DNA from: Sabellastarte sp. h YS-2021
Taxonomy: Eukaryota; Annelida; Polychaeta; Sabellida; Sabellidae
Reading direction: 5' to 3'
DNA length: 64,000 nt
NCBI GenBank assembly: GCA_964017235.1
Contig: OZ024931.1
Location: forward strand, 121,841,530 to 121,905,529
Part shown: positions 35,425 through 44,712 of the stretch, piece by piece
Layout of the letters: every line of letters starts with the position of its first letter
Numbering within the stretch: the stretch's first letter is position 1
The notes under the pieces: generated by a model
The model's input: the letters and a program-made list of their open reading frames with translations, nothing else
Database searches by the model: none
Told to the model about the DNA's origin: nothing
Program-made: the position numbers and the translations under genes

Positions 35425-35656
35425 TGCATCAGTTCTCCAATGTGCCAGGCCTAGTTATCCATAGTTGAATTGCATTTTGATTCCTAAATGCATATTTTAT
35501 TGAAAAGGTGGCCTCATTTTAAAATTTAACTTCTTTCACACGTGATCGACAATATGTTACAATTCAATCCGATAATTCAGTCGGAACCCATGTGATATAC
35601 CTTGTCTTAGTAGGTATTGTCAGTGTATAGCACACACCTCCAGTCAAAATAACCTC
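35425..35656. other. Spacer between HINE-2 and DIRS-A
   Basis: Apparently single-copy intronic DNA. It gives the left flank of DIRS-A. No duplicated target was found when compared with the sequence after 42043. Confidence 0.5.
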
Positions 35657-35674
35657 ATTTTATTACGCTACAAT

Positions 35675-35823
35675 AGCTTACCATGTGGGACTTGGTGCTG
35701 TTCTCGGGTTGCCACACCCGGGGCCAACGTCTTAGAAAAAAAGATCGTTCTTGTTAGCCACCGGATATACTGGTAGTTGTCGTCACGTGATAACTTCTGA
35801 CCGATCGCCCTACTTTCTCGTTG
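35675..35823 (+). repeat. DIRS-A left inverted terminal repeat
   Basis: 149 bp inverted relative to 41853-42001 with about two differences (GGGCGATCGG against AGGACGATTGG in the sense of the right copy). It includes AGCTTACCATGTGGGACTTG at its outer edge and AACTACCAGTATATCCGGTG (on the right copy) in the middle. Confidence 0.95.
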
Positions 35824-36049
35824 GCCACGATTGATTGGTAGCAGTTTGTAAATATACAGACATTTTCATTTATTTCTCAGTATTCACGTATTGTTGGAGG
35901 CTAATATTTGGACATTTCCTTAAATATATTTCATAGATTATACTGTAAAATTTTTAATTTCACAGCTTAAGTATTTTCCCTTCAATCCGCGTGTTTTGAG
36001 TTTTCTCGGTTCAGGCAATTTCAATTGTACGTCCTTTTATTGCGTTAAA

Positions 36050-38209
36050 ATGTCTCTTCATCAAGCAAACAAAGACAAACCGAGAGCTCAGAAATGCCGC
36101 CATTTTTGCTTCAGTTTTGATAATCATAATTTCTGCCCTACCTGTAGGGAGGCTGGCAAGGGAGATGACCCCTGTGTCACTTTTGAAGCACCCTGCCATA
36201 TTTGCACATCTCTCTCTGATGAACAATTGCAAAAAATTCAAAACAGGAAGCGGTACTTAAAAAAGCAAAAAGCGGAAACTAGTTCCAAAGATGAACTAGA
36301 TCTCTTGGGTGAAGGCGATGGGGACTCTTTTACTGGTTCTAATGCAGACCTTGAGAGTGCTGCCGATAACCTCTTTACCTCACCCCCCCCGTCCTCAACC
36401 TCTCGCCTTCAGTTCTTTATCACTAAAGACCCCAGCAAAAGCTGTCCCACCCACCCCAGGTACTGCTCTGCAAAACAAAATTCAAAAAAATCTAGAGAAA
36501 TCCCTGGGCGATTCCTTAAATATACATATCCAGCAGCAAATGGGTTCATTCCAGGCATCCATGTTAGAAGCTTTTCAATCACTCCGAGAGGAGTTGGCAG
36601 TTAAAAGGCTGCCGAGGTTGATCCCTCGCCTCATGCTTCTAAAGCTGGTCCATCCAGCAAGTCTGCTGCTCATCTGGACCTACCCCCTCCGAGGTCAAGT
36701 ACTAATGCACAGTCCGAGGCAATGGATGTGGACGTTGGTCCAGCACTCCCTCCTCGACTAGTACTTAACCAAACTTCCTCGGATCAGTACGTTGCCCCTT
36801 CTGAAGCTATTCCGAAGGATTCCTCGTACTCACACAAAAAACAAAGCCACAGGCAAACAGTAACACCGAGCTCTGCCTCGGATCAAGTGGATGAGGATTC
36901 CGACGAACCTCGGATCCATCCTAGACCTAAGAAACACTCTGACAAGAGCAAGCATAAATCTAGGTCCAGATATGTGTCATCTTCAGAGCAAGATCACTCC
37001 CCTGTGGCCAGACACAGGTCTTCTAAGCCCTCTAGGGCTCAGCCCTCAGGCGCAGCTTCTGATCAAGACCTCCCACAACATGATCCAGACCCCCCTTATT
37101 ATAGGGAAGTAGCTTTGTCTGACATTCCCTCCCAATACTCTGAAGAGGTAGACACCTTCAGGCGCATTCTTTCTCTCCCTGACCCCAGGAACTCTATGCC
37201 TAGGTCTTCAACTTCAGTGTTGGGTCTGGATGACGAAAAAGGCCGTCAAGAGCTCAGACCTAGAGGTCCTTCCTCTATCCTACCACTTAGCTCAGTTATC
37301 AAAGACGCCTTTGATAAATTTCAACATGATTTTAAAGCTGCCAATTTATCTGAGGGAAAATATGTCAAGCCTCCTCCATCCACTTCTAAGTGGTATAAGG
37401 TTGGACAGCCCACTTTTCAAGACAAAATCCAGGAGTTGAATACGGACTTTGCCAAGATCTGTATTACTCCTAGACCTCCTGGGGCACCAGTAGCCAAAGT
37501 CCCTCTGCCAGTCCTTAAGGAGCTGGAACACCAGGCTAGACAAAATATTTCTACCCTCAATTTCACCGCTGCCTTTGCCAAAACCTCTTCTTCTTGCAAT
37601 GCTTCCTTGGAAAAGTGCCAACATAGCATCAAGTCAACTGTCAAGAAGATAAAGTCTCAGATCCAGAAAGGTGCCAATCCTGAGAAAGCAGCAAAGCGCG
37701 GATATGAGGAAGTTGCTGAGTACTTAGATTTTTGGAACAAGACGGTTCTTGTTCAACATAGAGCTCTTACCTGTCTCAGCAAATCGCTAGCCCATATTCT
37801 CCAGAGGGAATGATATTCCATGGCTAATACCGGCTTGCTTAGGCGCGAAGCCGAAATGACTCTATTGCATCCCCAGCTAGGGGAAACGAGACGCCAAGAA
37901 CTTAGGAACTCGTCCTTCTGGGACTCCTCCTTGTTCGAGTCTCAACTTGTAAAGGAAGGTGAGGACTTCCTTCTCAAAAAAGGCACCTCAAAAGATTCTC
38001 AGGGTTTTGCACCCTATCAGAATAAGCCCTTTCGTGGCCCCCACAAGAAAAGAGGCTCCTACAGGAAACGCCCCTATGGGGGCAATACCTCTCAAAGCAG
38101 TAACCAATCCTTTCCCTCGGGAAGAGGAAAATCCAACTTCAGAGGCTCCAGGGGTCGTTTTCGACCCCACAATAGGGGAAGGGGGCGTGGAAACCCCCCT
38201 TCCCAATGA
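36050..38209 (+). pseudogene. DIRS-A ORF1, gag-like nucleic-acid-binding protein (broken)
   Basis: ATG at 36050 (AAAATGTCT) opens the frame. The N-terminus is Cys/His rich: CRHFCFSFDNHNFCPTCREAG, then CVTFEAPCHIC, which could form zinc-binding modules. A frameshift lies at or near the C8 run (36383-36390): the protein-like sequence continues one frame over as TPGTALQNKIQKNLEKSLGD through a helical MGSFQASMLEAFQSLREEL. A second shift near 36601-36606 returns to the first frame. A Ser/Lys/His-rich linker follows, then a conserved domain (about 37290-37810), an in-frame TGA at 37811-37813, and an RGG/GRGRG-rich basic tail (37820-38209) suited to RNA binding. It overlaps ORF2 from 37959. The decayed copy at 5330-6930 supports the continuous ancestral product. 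Confidence 0.8.
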
Positions 38210-40265
38210 CTCCTCCAAAGCCTCACTCAGTCCACCAGTAGGAAGTCGCCTCCGTTCTTTCAAGAGAGACTGGCTAATAAACAAATGTTCTCAAAACGTG
38301 TTAAACATTATCACCAATGGCTACGTTCTGCCATTCCGTTCAAAGCCAAACTTGATCAGATTTCCTCTGATTCTATCAGAGTACAAGGCCCAACAAAAAG
38401 ACCAAGCCTTGGCCACTTGTATCCAGTCTCTCTTGTCAAAGAACGCCATCGAAAGGGTGGAAAATGTAAAATCTCTCGGGTTTTACAGTCGCCTGTTCCT
38501 AGTACCCAAGCCTCACCAAAGGTGGAGGCCAGTCATAGACTTAAGCAGGCTCAACACTTTTCTACATGTAGAAAAGTTCAAAATGGAAACCCCGGAGTCC
38601 ATCAGGACTTCCCTGGTCCCAGGGGAGTGGGTATCGTCGATAGACCTGTCGGACGCATACCTTCACATCCCCATCCATCCAAACTCAAGGAAGTACCTAA
38701 GGTTTTGCTACAAGGCCCAGGTGTTCCAGTTCACCTCCCTACCTTTCGGACTGGCCACAGCCCCCCAGGTCTTTACGATGATCGTAAAGGAAGTGAAACT
38801 AATGGCCCTCTCAAGGGGACTCAGAATTCACCAATACCTGGACGGCTGGCTGATCAGGTCCCAGTCCCAGGAGGAATCTCAAAGGGACACACAGGCAGTG
38901 GTAGACCTAACCCAATCCTTGGGTTGGATAATCAACCAGGAAAAATCAGAACTGAAACCTACTCAGGTGTTTTCGTTCGTGGGCTACGAATACCACCTAG
39001 ATTCAGCCCTTGTAAGACCCACTCACGAGAGATGGCTCAAACTTCAGGATTTGATCCTACGACTCAAGTCAAAACGTGTCTTGACTGCAAGATGTTTGAT
39101 GTCTCTAATTGGGTTGCTAGCCTCAACGGAGAAAATGGTCCCGGAGGGACGCCTTCACATGAGGCCCTTTCAGTTTCATCTCAAGGAGCACTGGAGATAT
39201 CCTCAGTCGCTGGACAACCTCCTTCCTTGGACAGAAGCCATTGTAGCCCACCTAGATTGGTGGCAAAACCCCACAAATGTGATGAAAGGCGCAGACCTTC
39301 ATCCCAAGGACCACAGTATCCAACTCTTTACCGACGCCTCAAACGAAGGTTGGGGCGCTCACTTAGATCAAAATTCTACAAAAGGGCTGTGGTCAGAGCG
39401 GGAAAAAAGGCTACACATAAATGTCCTAGAATTGAAGGCGGTCTCCCTGGCCCTTCGAGACTTCAAGGACCAGTGCCAGAATCAAACAGTGTTAGTTGCG
39501 ACGGACAACTCAACAGTGGTAGCCTACATCAACAAGCAAGGGGGAACTCACTCAGCAGAGATGTGCGCTCTCCTGTGGAAAATCATGACCTGGTGCCATC
39601 ACTACCATATAACTTTGAAAGCCAGGCACATTCCAGGGTGTCTGAATGTGATGGCCGACCTCCTATCCAGGTCCAACCAAGTGCAGTCAACAGAATGGTC
39701 TCTGCACCCTCAGGTCTTCAAGCAAATCTGCCGGAAGTGGTTCACCCCTCATGTAGACTTATTCGCCACTCACCTGAATCACAAACTCCCTCTATACGTG
39801 TCTCCTATCCCAGACCCAAGGGCCTGGAACATAGATGCTCTGAACATAAACTGGACCAACCTCACGGCCTACGCCTACTCTCCTACGGCTCTCCTTCACA
39901 AGGTGATCCAAAAGATCAAGCAATGCCATTGCCTGCTCATCGTGATAGCCCCAGGCTGGCCAGGGATGCCCTGGTTTTGGGACCTAGTGCAGCTCTCAAC
40001 AGAGATCCCACTACAACTCCCAGTGTCAACGACCCTACTCAAACAGTCCCACAACTATGTGTTCCACAACAATCCACAACAGCTGAACCTCCACGCCTGG
40101 TGTCTAGGAGCGGACAACTCCAAGAACAAGGCTTCTCTGTGGAGGTGGCAGAGAGAATTGCTGCCCCTCAGCGGTCATCAACAAGGACCATCTACAGGTC
40201 AAAGTGGGCCCTATTTGAAAAATGGTGCAGAGAAAATTCGGTGGATTTCTCCACTCCATCTGTGA
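37959..40265 (+). CDS. DIRS-A ORF2: reverse transcriptase, RNase H and MT-like domain
   Basis: 768 codons, uninterrupted. The first about 80 residues overlap the end of ORF1 and may not be translated; the true start is uncertain. RT: VIDLSRLN (about residue 192), SIDLSDAYLHIPIHP with the first catalytic Asp at 229, FTSLPFGLATAP, then QYLDGW with residues 293-296 YLDG, where the family has YLDD. The second metal-binding Asp is therefore replaced by Gly. RNase H: TDAS Asp459, ELKA Glu491, ATDNS Asp516 and ADLLSR Asp567 are all present. The C-terminus (DLFATHLNHKLP..., IPDPRAWNIDAL, IVIAPGWPGMPWF, about 598-680) corresponds to the Dam-like methyltransferase-related domain reported in DIRS elements. 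I recognise it by position and pattern only. Predicted RT-dead unless rescued in trans. Confidence 0.9.
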   Translation: MRTSFSKKAPQKILRVLHPIRISPFVAPTRKEAPTGNAPMGAIPLKAVTNPFPREEENPTSEAPGVVFDPTIGEGGVETPLPNDSSKASLSPPVGSRLRSFKRDWLINKCSQNVLNIITNGYVLPFRSKPNLIRFPLILSEYKAQQKDQALATCIQSLLSKNAIERVENVKSLGFYSRLFLVPKPHQRWRPVIDLSRLNTFLHVEKFKMETPESIRTSLVPGEWVSSIDLSDAYLHIPIHPNSRKYLRFCYKAQVFQFTSLPFGLATAPQVFTMIVKEVKLMALSRGLRIHQYLDGWLIRSQSQEESQRDTQAVVDLTQSLGWIINQEKSELKPTQVFSFVGYEYHLDSALVRPTHERWLKLQDLILRLKSKRVLTARCLMSLIGLLASTEKMVPEGRLHMRPFQFHLKEHWRYPQSLDNLLPWTEAIVAHLDWWQNPTNVMKGADLHPKDHSIQLFTDASNEGWGAHLDQNSTKGLWSEREKRLHINVLELKAVSLALRDFKDQCQNQTVLVATDNSTVVAYINKQGGTHSAEMCALLWKIMTWCHHYHITLKARHIPGCLNVMADLLSRSNQVQSTEWSLHPQVFKQICRKWFTPHVDLFATHLNHKLPLYVSPIPDPRAWNIDALNINWTNLTAYAYSPTALLHKVIQKIKQCHCLLIVIAPGWPGMPWFWDLVQLSTEIPLQLPVSTTLLKQSHNYVFHNNPQQLNLHAWCLGADNSKNKASLWRWQRELLPLSGHQQGPSTGQSGPYLKNGAEKIRWISPLHL

Positions 40266-41266
40266 AACAAATCTCAGATTTTTTCATGTACCTGTACCAA
40301 GACTTAAACAGGCGCCCCTCGACCATTGATGGCTACAGAACTGCTATCATTGACACTTTGGGCCCAACGGCCCAACACATTGCGCACAATGCAGACCTTC
40401 ATAGGTTACTCTCCAGTTTTCACAGGGATCGTCCTAAAAGTTCCAGAAATTTACCCAAGTGGAACCTTTCTGTTGTCCTTAACGAGCTCACCAAAGCACC
40501 ATTTGAGCCCATGAAAGACACAGACCTCAAACATCTTACTCTCAAAACTGCTTTCTTGCTAGCCTTGGCCTCCGGCAAGCGCCGCAGCGAAATCCATGCC
40601 TGGGTCGCTAACAAAGTAGCTAATTTAGGCCAATGGGAAAAGGTCGCCTTGTTCCCTTCTTCTGATTTCATAGCCAAAAACCAACTAGCAAGAGAAGGTT
40701 CTCAAAGTGTGTCACCAGTGACTATCCCTGCTTTGACTACCATTGTAGATAGACAGTTTAAGGAAGACAGGACCCTGTGTCCCGTGCGGGCCCTGAGGTT
40801 CTATTTGGACCGAACTAAAGACCTGAGAGGGTCTCGTTCTCTCCTTTTCATCTCCTTTAAGAAAGGACATACCTCAGACATCAGACCCGCTACACTCTCC
40901 TCATGGTTGAAACAAACCATTCTACTTTGTTACAAACAAGCAGATCAACAAGCCTTGGACTTGGACCAAGTCAAAGCGCATGACATCCGGGCCTTCGCGG
41001 CCTCTAAGGCCTTTTACGGTGGAGTATCGGTGGACCAAATCATGCAAGCCTGTCACTGGAAAGCTCACAACACATTCACAAATTTTTACCTAAAAGACCT
41101 TACTTGGTCGGACACCGACAACAATATGTATCTGGGACCCGTAGTGGCGGCACAACAAGTCCTAGATCCTTCCCCTCAGACCAGTTGTCCTCGGAAAGAA
41201 AAAAGGGGGGGGGGGGGGGGCACATCCGCTACAACCAAGTCTTCAGGAGTCTCTCCCAGGATCTAG
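38285..41266 (+). CDS. DIRS-A ORF3: tyrosine recombinase (long overlapping open frame)
   Basis: The frame is open for 993 codons. Only about the last 390 (from about 40095) look like a recombinase; the earlier part lies fully inside ORF2 in another frame. Catalytic residues are complete: Arg in SGKRRSEIHAW (R766/R767), HDIR with H899 and R902, CHW with H924/W925, and nucleophile Y935 in NFYLKD. The N-terminal SAM-like region reads STRTIYRSKWALFEKWCREN. YR integrates the circular double-stranded cDNA without target duplication. The end is at TAG 41264-41266, just after a 16-G run (41205-41220) coding for a Gly stretch that may vary in length. The initiation site is unknown; reinitiation or frameshifting from ORF2 is possible. 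Confidence 0.88.
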   Translation: MFSKRVKHYHQWLRSAIPFKAKLDQISSDSIRVQGPTKRPSLGHLYPVSLVKERHRKGGKCKISRVLQSPVPSTQASPKVEASHRLKQAQHFSTCRKVQNGNPGVHQDFPGPRGVGIVDRPVGRIPSHPHPSKLKEVPKVLLQGPGVPVHLPTFRTGHSPPGLYDDRKGSETNGPLKGTQNSPIPGRLADQVPVPGGISKGHTGSGRPNPILGLDNQPGKIRTETYSGVFVRGLRIPPRFSPCKTHSREMAQTSGFDPTTQVKTCLDCKMFDVSNWVASLNGENGPGGTPSHEALSVSSQGALEISSVAGQPPSLDRSHCSPPRLVAKPHKCDERRRPSSQGPQYPTLYRRLKRRLGRSLRSKFYKRAVVRAGKKATHKCPRIEGGLPGPSRLQGPVPESNSVSCDGQLNSGSLHQQARGNSLSRDVRSPVENHDLVPSLPYNFESQAHSRVSECDGRPPIQVQPSAVNRMVSAPSGLQANLPEVVHPSCRLIRHSPESQTPSIRVSYPRPKGLEHRCSEHKLDQPHGLRLLSYGSPSQGDPKDQAMPLPAHRDSPRLARDALVLGPSAALNRDPTTTPSVNDPTQTVPQLCVPQQSTTAEPPRLVSRSGQLQEQGFSVEVAERIAAPQRSSTRTIYRSKWALFEKWCRENSVDFSTPSVKQISDFFMYLYQDLNRRPSTIDGYRTAIIDTLGPTAQHIAHNADLHRLLSSFHRDRPKSSRNLPKWNLSVVLNELTKAPFEPMKDTDLKHLTLKTAFLLALASGKRRSEIHAWVANKVANLGQWEKVALFPSSDFIAKNQLAREGSQSVSPVTIPALTTIVDRQFKEDRTLCPVRALRFYLDRTKDLRGSRSLLFISFKKGHTSDIRPATLSSWLKQTILLCYKQADQQALDLDQVKAHDIRAFAASKAFYGGVSVDQIMQACHWKAHNTFTNFYLKDLTWSDTDNNMYLGPVVAAQQVLDPSPQTSCPRKEKRGGGGGTSATTKSSGVSPRI

Positions 41267-41687
41267 GTATTCCTTTACCTTCAAGATGTTACGGGTAAGG
41301 TCATTTTATTTTTTAATTATCAGGTAATTTCTATTAAGGACTTAGTCAGTTGTCGTTAATCTCATTTGTCAAGTTAAAAATTTCATGAGATGCCCAACCA
41401 CTGGGTTGGTCAGTCACACGTGAAGGTCCACTAGGGACCCTTAGACCTCGAAGTGAGCACCGCTGCACTTCCGTCCTACTACCAAACATCTGGACAGTTT
41501 TAGCACTGTCCCTCTTTACTTAGGTTTTTGGCTCGTTACAGGCCTGATCTTCGGGATCGGGGCTCTGTAAAAGGGACTCAGACTGGCATTTCTGGCACTA
41601 TTCTGTATATATTAATTCAAAATCTTAGAAAAAAAAATGACATATCTTCCAGTCTCAGCTGTAATCCCGCCACCGGGCGGTTGAATT

Positions 41688-41790
41688 CAGCACCAAGTCC
41701 CACATGGTAAGCTATTGTAGCGTAATAAAATTGAAATTTTAATTACTTAAATGTAGCTTTTATAAGCTACAAGCTTACCATGTGGGACTT
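41688..41790. repeat. DIRS-A internal complementary region
   Basis: Left half 41688-41730 equals the reverse complement of 35658-35700. Right half 41741-41790 equals the reverse complement of 41983-42032. Between them about 10 bp (TTGAAATTTT) match the joined ends. It is effectively a stored copy of the circle junction, as in the DIRS-1 replication model, where it templates the join between the two ITR ends. Confidence 0.95.
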
Positions 41791-41852
41791 AGGAGAGTCC
41801 CACCCTGCCTCCCCGCTGTTTACAGCTGAGGGGTAGGTTTAATAAAAAATTT

Positions 41853-42001
41853 CAACGAGAAAGTAGGACGATTGGTCAGAAGTTATCACGTGACGACAAC
41901 TACCAGTATATCCGGTGGCTAACAAGAACGATCTTTTTTTCTAAGACGTTGGCCCCGGGTGTGGCAACCCGAGAACAGCACCAAGTCCCACATGGTAAGC
42001 T
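41853..42001 (-). repeat. DIRS-A right inverted terminal repeat
   Basis: Reverse complement of 35675-35823 with about two mismatches. Beyond it, 42002-42043 (TGTAGCTTATAAAAGCTACA, with its own palindrome GTAGCTTATAAAAGCTAC) is the unique right terminus that is copied in the ICR. Confidence 0.95.
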
Positions 42002-42119
42002 TGTAGCTTATAAAAGCTACATTTAAGTAATTAAAATTTTCAAATTTATTTTTCTTTTTTTTGTCTGAACACGTCCGATTTTACAACTTTTTTTCACCAT
42101 ATTCTTCAGCTTGAAGAGG

Positions 42120-42550
42120 AGATTATCTGAGTGTATCATCAGTTAAGTGTATTCAGACCCTTTACTTTGGATGTGTTTGGGTATATCTTATCATTTAGGT
42201 GTGCTTGGACTTTTACTTTACATGTATCTGAGTCTATCTTATCAGTTAGTTATGTTCGGACATTTATTATGCGTGTCTCTTGTGTATCTCTCAGTTAGGT
42301 GTGTTCGGACCTTTACTTTGCATGTGTCTGAGTGCATCTTATCAGTTAGGTGTGTTCAGACCTTTACTTTGCCTTTGTCTGAGTGCATCTTATCAGTTAG
42401 GTGTGTTCAGACCTTTACTTTGTCTGTGTCTGAGTGCATCTTATCAGTTAGGTGTGTTCAGACCTTTACTTTGTATGTGTCTGAGTGTATCATATCAGTT
42501 AGGTGTGTTTGGACCTTTACTTTGCATGTGTCTGAGTGTATCTTACCAGT
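42120..42550. repeat. 51-bp minisatellite, left block
   Basis: The unit reads about CAGTTAGGTGTGTTCAGACC, TTTACTTTGCATGTGTCTGA, GTGCATCTTAT (51 bp, 17 codons). About 8 units are present, increasingly regular to the right. Open frames spelling CLSASYQLGVFRPLL are a by-product. HINE-3 interrupts the array. Confidence 0.9.
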
Positions 42551-44712
42551 TATTATCTCCCGCCGGGCGGGCGGGAGATTATAAAACGCATTCCGTGCGT
42601 GTGTGCGTGCGTGCGAGTGTTCGTGTGTTATTGAGTGTGTGTCACGCTTTTATAAAGGGCTGTACATCACACTGGTTGTTTCTCCTTGGCCTTTTCAATG
42701 TTTTTTATGACCTTATTGCTTATGTCCTTTCATTTGATGCTGTTATTTCACACCTAGGACCATAGCTAAGTGAGTAATAGCAATGGTGGCTACTTTGAGT
42801 AAAGTGCTCATAACTCCAAAACGAGTGCATTTAGAGTGTTTCTGTAAAATACGTTGTTCAGCTACTTTCTCCATGCCTACAAGATGGTACCATTTTTAGG
42901 GTTCTATCTTCATAGCTAAGTGAGTAATAGCTATTTTCTGTTATTAACAATGAGCAAAATGAGTAAATTGATTTTGTCTTTCTAACTGTTACTTACAATA
43001 TTGGCCTGAAATATGTTGTTCAACAACTCCTTCATGTACTATATCATGGTGAGGTGTCCAAGGTGTAGCACCATAGCTAACTGAGTAATAGCTATACTAA
43101 GTTTAACATTTGACCATTGAGCAAGTCACTTATAACTCAAAAACTATTGAATATAGAGGATTTTTGTCGAATATGTTGTTCACCTATCTTTTGGATATAC
43201 TGTATTGTGAATTTTCACAGCTGTAACTCCATAGCTAACTGAGTAATAGCTACTTTGATGATAACCATAATGAGTAAATGGCTTATATCTTCAAAAGTAC
43301 TGCAGCTACACAATTTTGTTCCAATATGTGGTTCAGCTACTATCTCCACAGCTACAACATGGTCACTAGTTTGGAAGTGTATCTCCATAGCTAAGTGAGT
43401 AATAGCTACTTTGTCAATTTTTAATGATAACCATAATGAGTAAATGCCTTATATCTTCAAAAGTACTGCAGCTACACAATTTCTCTCAAATAAGTTGTTC
43501 ATCTACTTTTTTGTGAACTGTAACATATTTAAGTTTCACAACTGTTGCTCAATGTACAAGTGAGTAATGGCTACTTTATTGCTACTTTTGGTGAAAATGT
43601 GAAAAATGACAAATATCTCGCAAACCGTAATAGCTACTTTGTCAATTTTTAATGATAACCATAATGAGTAAATGCCTTATATCTTCAAAAGTATTGCAGC
43701 TACACAATTTCTCTCAAATAAGTTGTTCATCTACTTTTTAAGTCATTCATCTACTTTTGGGAGAGCTTTCACATGGTGAAGTTTCAGACTCGTAGCTAAT
43801 TACTCACCTACTGAAAATGAGTAAATGCTATTGAGTGTGTGTCACGCTTTTATAAAGGGCTGTACATCACACTGGTTGTTTCTCCTTGGCCTTTTCAATG
43901 TGTTTATGACCTTATTGCTTATGTCCTTTCATTTGATGCTGTTATTTCACACCTAGGACCATAGCTAAGTGAGTAATAGCAATGGTGGCTACTTTGAGTA
44001 AAGTGCTCATAACTCAAAAACGACTGCATTTAGAGTGTTTCTGTAAAATACGTTGTTCAGCTACTTTCTCCATGCCTACAAGATGGTACCATTTTTAGGG
44101 TTCTATCTTCATAGCTAAGTGAGTAATAGCTATTTCCTGTTATTAACAATGAGCAAAATGAGTAAATTGATTTTGTCTTTGTAACTGTTACTTACAATAT
44201 TGGCCTGAAATATGTTGTTCAACAACTCCTTCATGTACTATATCATGGTGAGGTGTCCAAGGTGTAGCACCATAGCTAACTGAGTAATAGCTATACTAAG
44301 TTTAACATTTGACCATTGAGCAAGTCACTTATAACTCAAAAACTATTGAATATAGAGGATTTTTGTCGAATATGTTGTTCACCTATCTTTTGGATATACT
44401 GTATTGTGAATTTTCACAGCTGTAACTCCATAGCTAACTGAGTAATAGCTACTTTGATGATAACCATAATGAGTAAATGGCTTATATCTTCAAAAGTATT
44501 GCAGCTACACAATTTTGTTCCAATATGTTGTTCAGCTACTATCTCCACAGCTACAACATGGTCACTAGTTTGGAAGTGTATCTCCATAGCTAAGTGAGTA
44601 ATAGCTACTTTGTCAATTTTTAATGATAACCATATAGGAGTTTTGTCAAATATGTTGTTCACCTACTTTTTGATGTAGTGCGGCGGGAGATCATACCACG
44701 GCAGTGGTCTTG
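42551..44712. mobile_element. HINE-3: Helentron-like element inserted in a minisatellite
   Basis: It starts with a GC-rich hairpin (ATCTCCCGCC at 42555-42564, GGCGGGAGAT at 42570-42579), has the subterminal copy GGCGGGAGAT at 44682-44691, and ends with a hairpin ACCAC-GGCA-GTGGT (44695-44708) and CTTG before TT. It contains a diverged tandem repeat (CATAGCTAAGTGAGTAATAGC every about 150-160 bp). An internal duplication has 42631-about 43430 repeated at 43831-about 44633, exactly 1200 bp later and nearly identical. Between them lies a single 133-bp unit of the HINE-1/2 type (43743-43828). No genes. Confidence 0.65.
42585..42640. repeat. GTGC/GTGT-rich alternating purine-pyrimidine tract
   Basis: The stretch around GCGTGTGTGCGTGCGTGCGA alternates purine and pyrimidine and could adopt Z-DNA. 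It follows the 5' hairpin of HINE-3. Confidence 0.6.

Larger units (their letters stand above)
35657..42043 (+). mobile_element. DIRS-A: structurally complete DIRS-type retrotransposon
   Basis: Architecture in order: inverted terminal repeat, gag-like ORF1, RT/RNase H/MT-like ORF2, tyrosine recombinase in the overlapping ORF3, internal complementary region (ICR) and second inverted terminal repeat. The ICR (41688-41790) is the exact reverse complement of the outer left end (35658-35700, 43/43) joined to that of the outer right end (41983-42032, 50/50). This is the diagnostic arrangement from which DIRS elements are thought to make circular cDNA. It lies in sense orientation in intron 5 of the CACHD1-like gene. 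Coding defects (broken ORF1, YLDG in RT) suggest it is no longer autonomous, although the terminal structure is pristine. Confidence 0.92.

Noticed and set aside
38285..40090. A separate protein encoded by the first 600 codons of ORF3
   Set aside because: No recognisable motif and complete overlap with conserved RT/RNase H; kept only as an observation about frame openness.
42147..42765. Frames encoding repeated LSASYQLGVFRPLLC peptides (also 44678-45476)
   Set aside because: The 51-bp unit is a multiple of three, so any open frame stays open; no evidence of a gene.
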